This document shows positions 14,766-16,588 of a DNA stretch of 16,588 bases, in pieces. Source of the stretch: Leptospira sp. 96542 (GTDB taxonomy: Bacteria; Spirochaetota; Leptospiria; Leptospirales; Leptospiraceae); NCBI GenBank assembly GCA_029310945.1, contig JARJFC010000066.1, forward strand, positions 1-16,588, in the 5' to 3' direction. Position 1 is the stretch's first letter. Every line of letters starts with the position of its first letter. The position numbers were made by a program, and so were the translations under genes. Below the pieces are notes generated by a model. That model worked only from the letters and a program-made list of their open reading frames with translations, was not told the DNA's origin and did not search any database.

Positions 14766-15608
14766 CTAAATTTCAATTTCTCCCGTAAACACTTCTCTGG
14801 CGGGTCCTGTCATGATCACACTGCCAGACTCCTTCCATTCGACGTGTAGGGTTCCGCCGCGTAAATCAATCTGTACAGAACGTCCGGTGCGTCCATTGAG
14901 GATAGAAGAAACTGTCACCGCACAGGCTCCCGTGCCACAGGCTAAAGTTTCGCCTGTACCCCTTTCCCATGTACGTTGATACAGATGGTCTTTCGCTTTT
15001 ATGGATACAAATTCCACATTCACTCGTCTAGGAAAAAGTGGGTGGGTTTCAATGATGGATCCAACCTCGTGTACAGGAAATTTATCGGCGTCATCCACAT
15101 AAATCACACAATGTGGATTTCCCATGCTAACAGCAGTAAAATGATATGTAACTCCGTTTATTTCGATGGGTTGGTTGATGACAGGATTTTCCCCTGGCCA
15201 TACAACTGGCACAAGTGTTGGTTTTAAGATTGGTTCACCCATATCCACAGAAACCATCTGCACTTTACCATCAGATCCTGATTTCAGATCCAAAGTGAGG
15301 ACACCCTTACCCGTTTCGATTGTGGGTTTGGGATTTTTGGTGAGGCCATGGTCAAAAACATACTTCCCGACACAACGAACCCCATTACCACACATTTCGG
15401 AAGAACTCCCATCGGCATTGTACATGTCCATTTGGAACTCACCTGCGGTGGACTTACGTATAAAAATGACTCCATCCCCTCCGATTCCAAAATTACGATC
15501 GGAAAGTTTTTGGATTTGTTCTGTGGTCAAACGAAGATCGTTTTTTGTGGCATCGATGTACACATAATCGTTGCCAATTCCTTCCATTTTTGTGAAGTTA
15601 ATTTTCAT
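14766..15608 (-). CDS. dapF: Diaminopimelate epimerase
   Basis: DapF converts LL-diaminopimelate to the meso form, a PLP-independent step that supplies lysine and the peptidoglycan cross-linking residue. The 280-residue length is normal. Both catalytic cysteines are in their motifs: Cys73 in EMCGNGVRC and Cys224 in ACGTGACA. Other family blocks are [10 protein letters not shown] (10-19), FGIGGDGV (40-47), [13 protein letters not shown] (64-76) and GNPHCV (163-168), plus ERGTGET (215-221). The ATG is unambiguous, since it precedes the family's conserved F-x-K-M-x-G-x-G-N-D start. The gene is alone on its strand, converging on the acyltransferase and diverging from the methyltransferase. Confidence 0.97.
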   Translation of the reverse strand: MKINFTKMEGIGNDYVYIDATKNDLRLTTEQIQKLSDRNFGIGGDGVIFIRKSTAGEFQMDMYNADGSSSEMCGNGVRCVGKYVFDHGLTKNPKPTIETGKGVLTLDLKSGSDGKVQMVSVDMGEPILKPTLVPVVWPGENPVINQPIEINGVTYHFTAVSMGNPHCVIYVDDADKFPVHEVGSIIETHPLFPRRVNVEFVSIKAKDHLYQRTWERGTGETLACGTGACAVTVSSILNGRTGRSVQIDLRGGTLHVEWKESGSVIMTGPAREVFTGEIEI

Positions 15609-15715
15609 GTTTTAACCTGTCTTTCGTCCCAGTGTTTTTTCACGCTTTGAATTGGCAAGTCGTTCCAGGTTTTTGGTTTGACCATGACCACGAGCGTTTA
15701 GACTTATCTTTGACA

Positions 15716-16570
<855 letters not shown>

Positions 16571-16588
16571 AACAAAATCCAGCGCCGA

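Noticed and set aside
15166..15567. 133-codon plus-strand frame
   Set aside because: Lies wholly antisense within dapF, whose motifs are complete.

Overview
The window reads as chromosome from a free-living (saprophytic) Leptospira or a close relative. This is inference from gene content, not a database match. The DNA is AT-rich. It carries a beta-oxidation gene pair, several membrane-anchored class III nucleotide cyclases and SpoIIE-type phosphatases of the kind spirochaetes hold in number, a Ser-rich lipoprotein with a relaxed spirochaetal lipobox, and small exported proteins of unknown function. No rRNA, tRNA, insertion sequence, CRISPR array or prophage gene was seen.

Layout, left to right. 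Positions 1-531 hold no convincing complete gene but have GC-rich, repeat-like DNA with hairpins and a strong G-quadruplex motif on the minus strand. Next is a two-gene plus-strand operon (532-3121): a 3-hydroxyacyl-CoA dehydrogenase and an SCP2-type thiolase, the last two steps of fatty-acid beta-oxidation. Positions 3122-3450 carry two oppositely oriented intrinsic terminators and a small element built of nested direct and inverted repeats. A nucleoside 2-deoxyribosyltransferase-like gene follows (3451-3987).

The centre (3995-12965) is a signalling region arranged around a divergent control segment at about 7564-7807. To the left run an Aer-like PAS/methyl-accepting redox transducer, a six-helix membrane adenylate cyclase and a small exported protein. 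To the right run a multi-pass HAMP/SpoIIE phosphatase, a GPH-type (MelB-like) cation symporter, a second HAMP-linked adenylate cyclase whose start overlaps the symporter stop (ATGA), and a Ser-rich lipoprotein. Two plausible sensing units are an oxygen/redox sensor beside a cyclase and a transporter translationally coupled to a cyclase. Their functional link is inference from gene order.

The right end (12970-16588) is ordinary housekeeping and envelope metabolism: a DUF4468-like exported protein, a doubtful 99-codon ORF, a small acidic-to-basic cytoplasmic protein, a PlsC-type acyltransferase, diaminopimelate epimerase (dapF) and a zinc-ribbon SAM-dependent methyltransferase.
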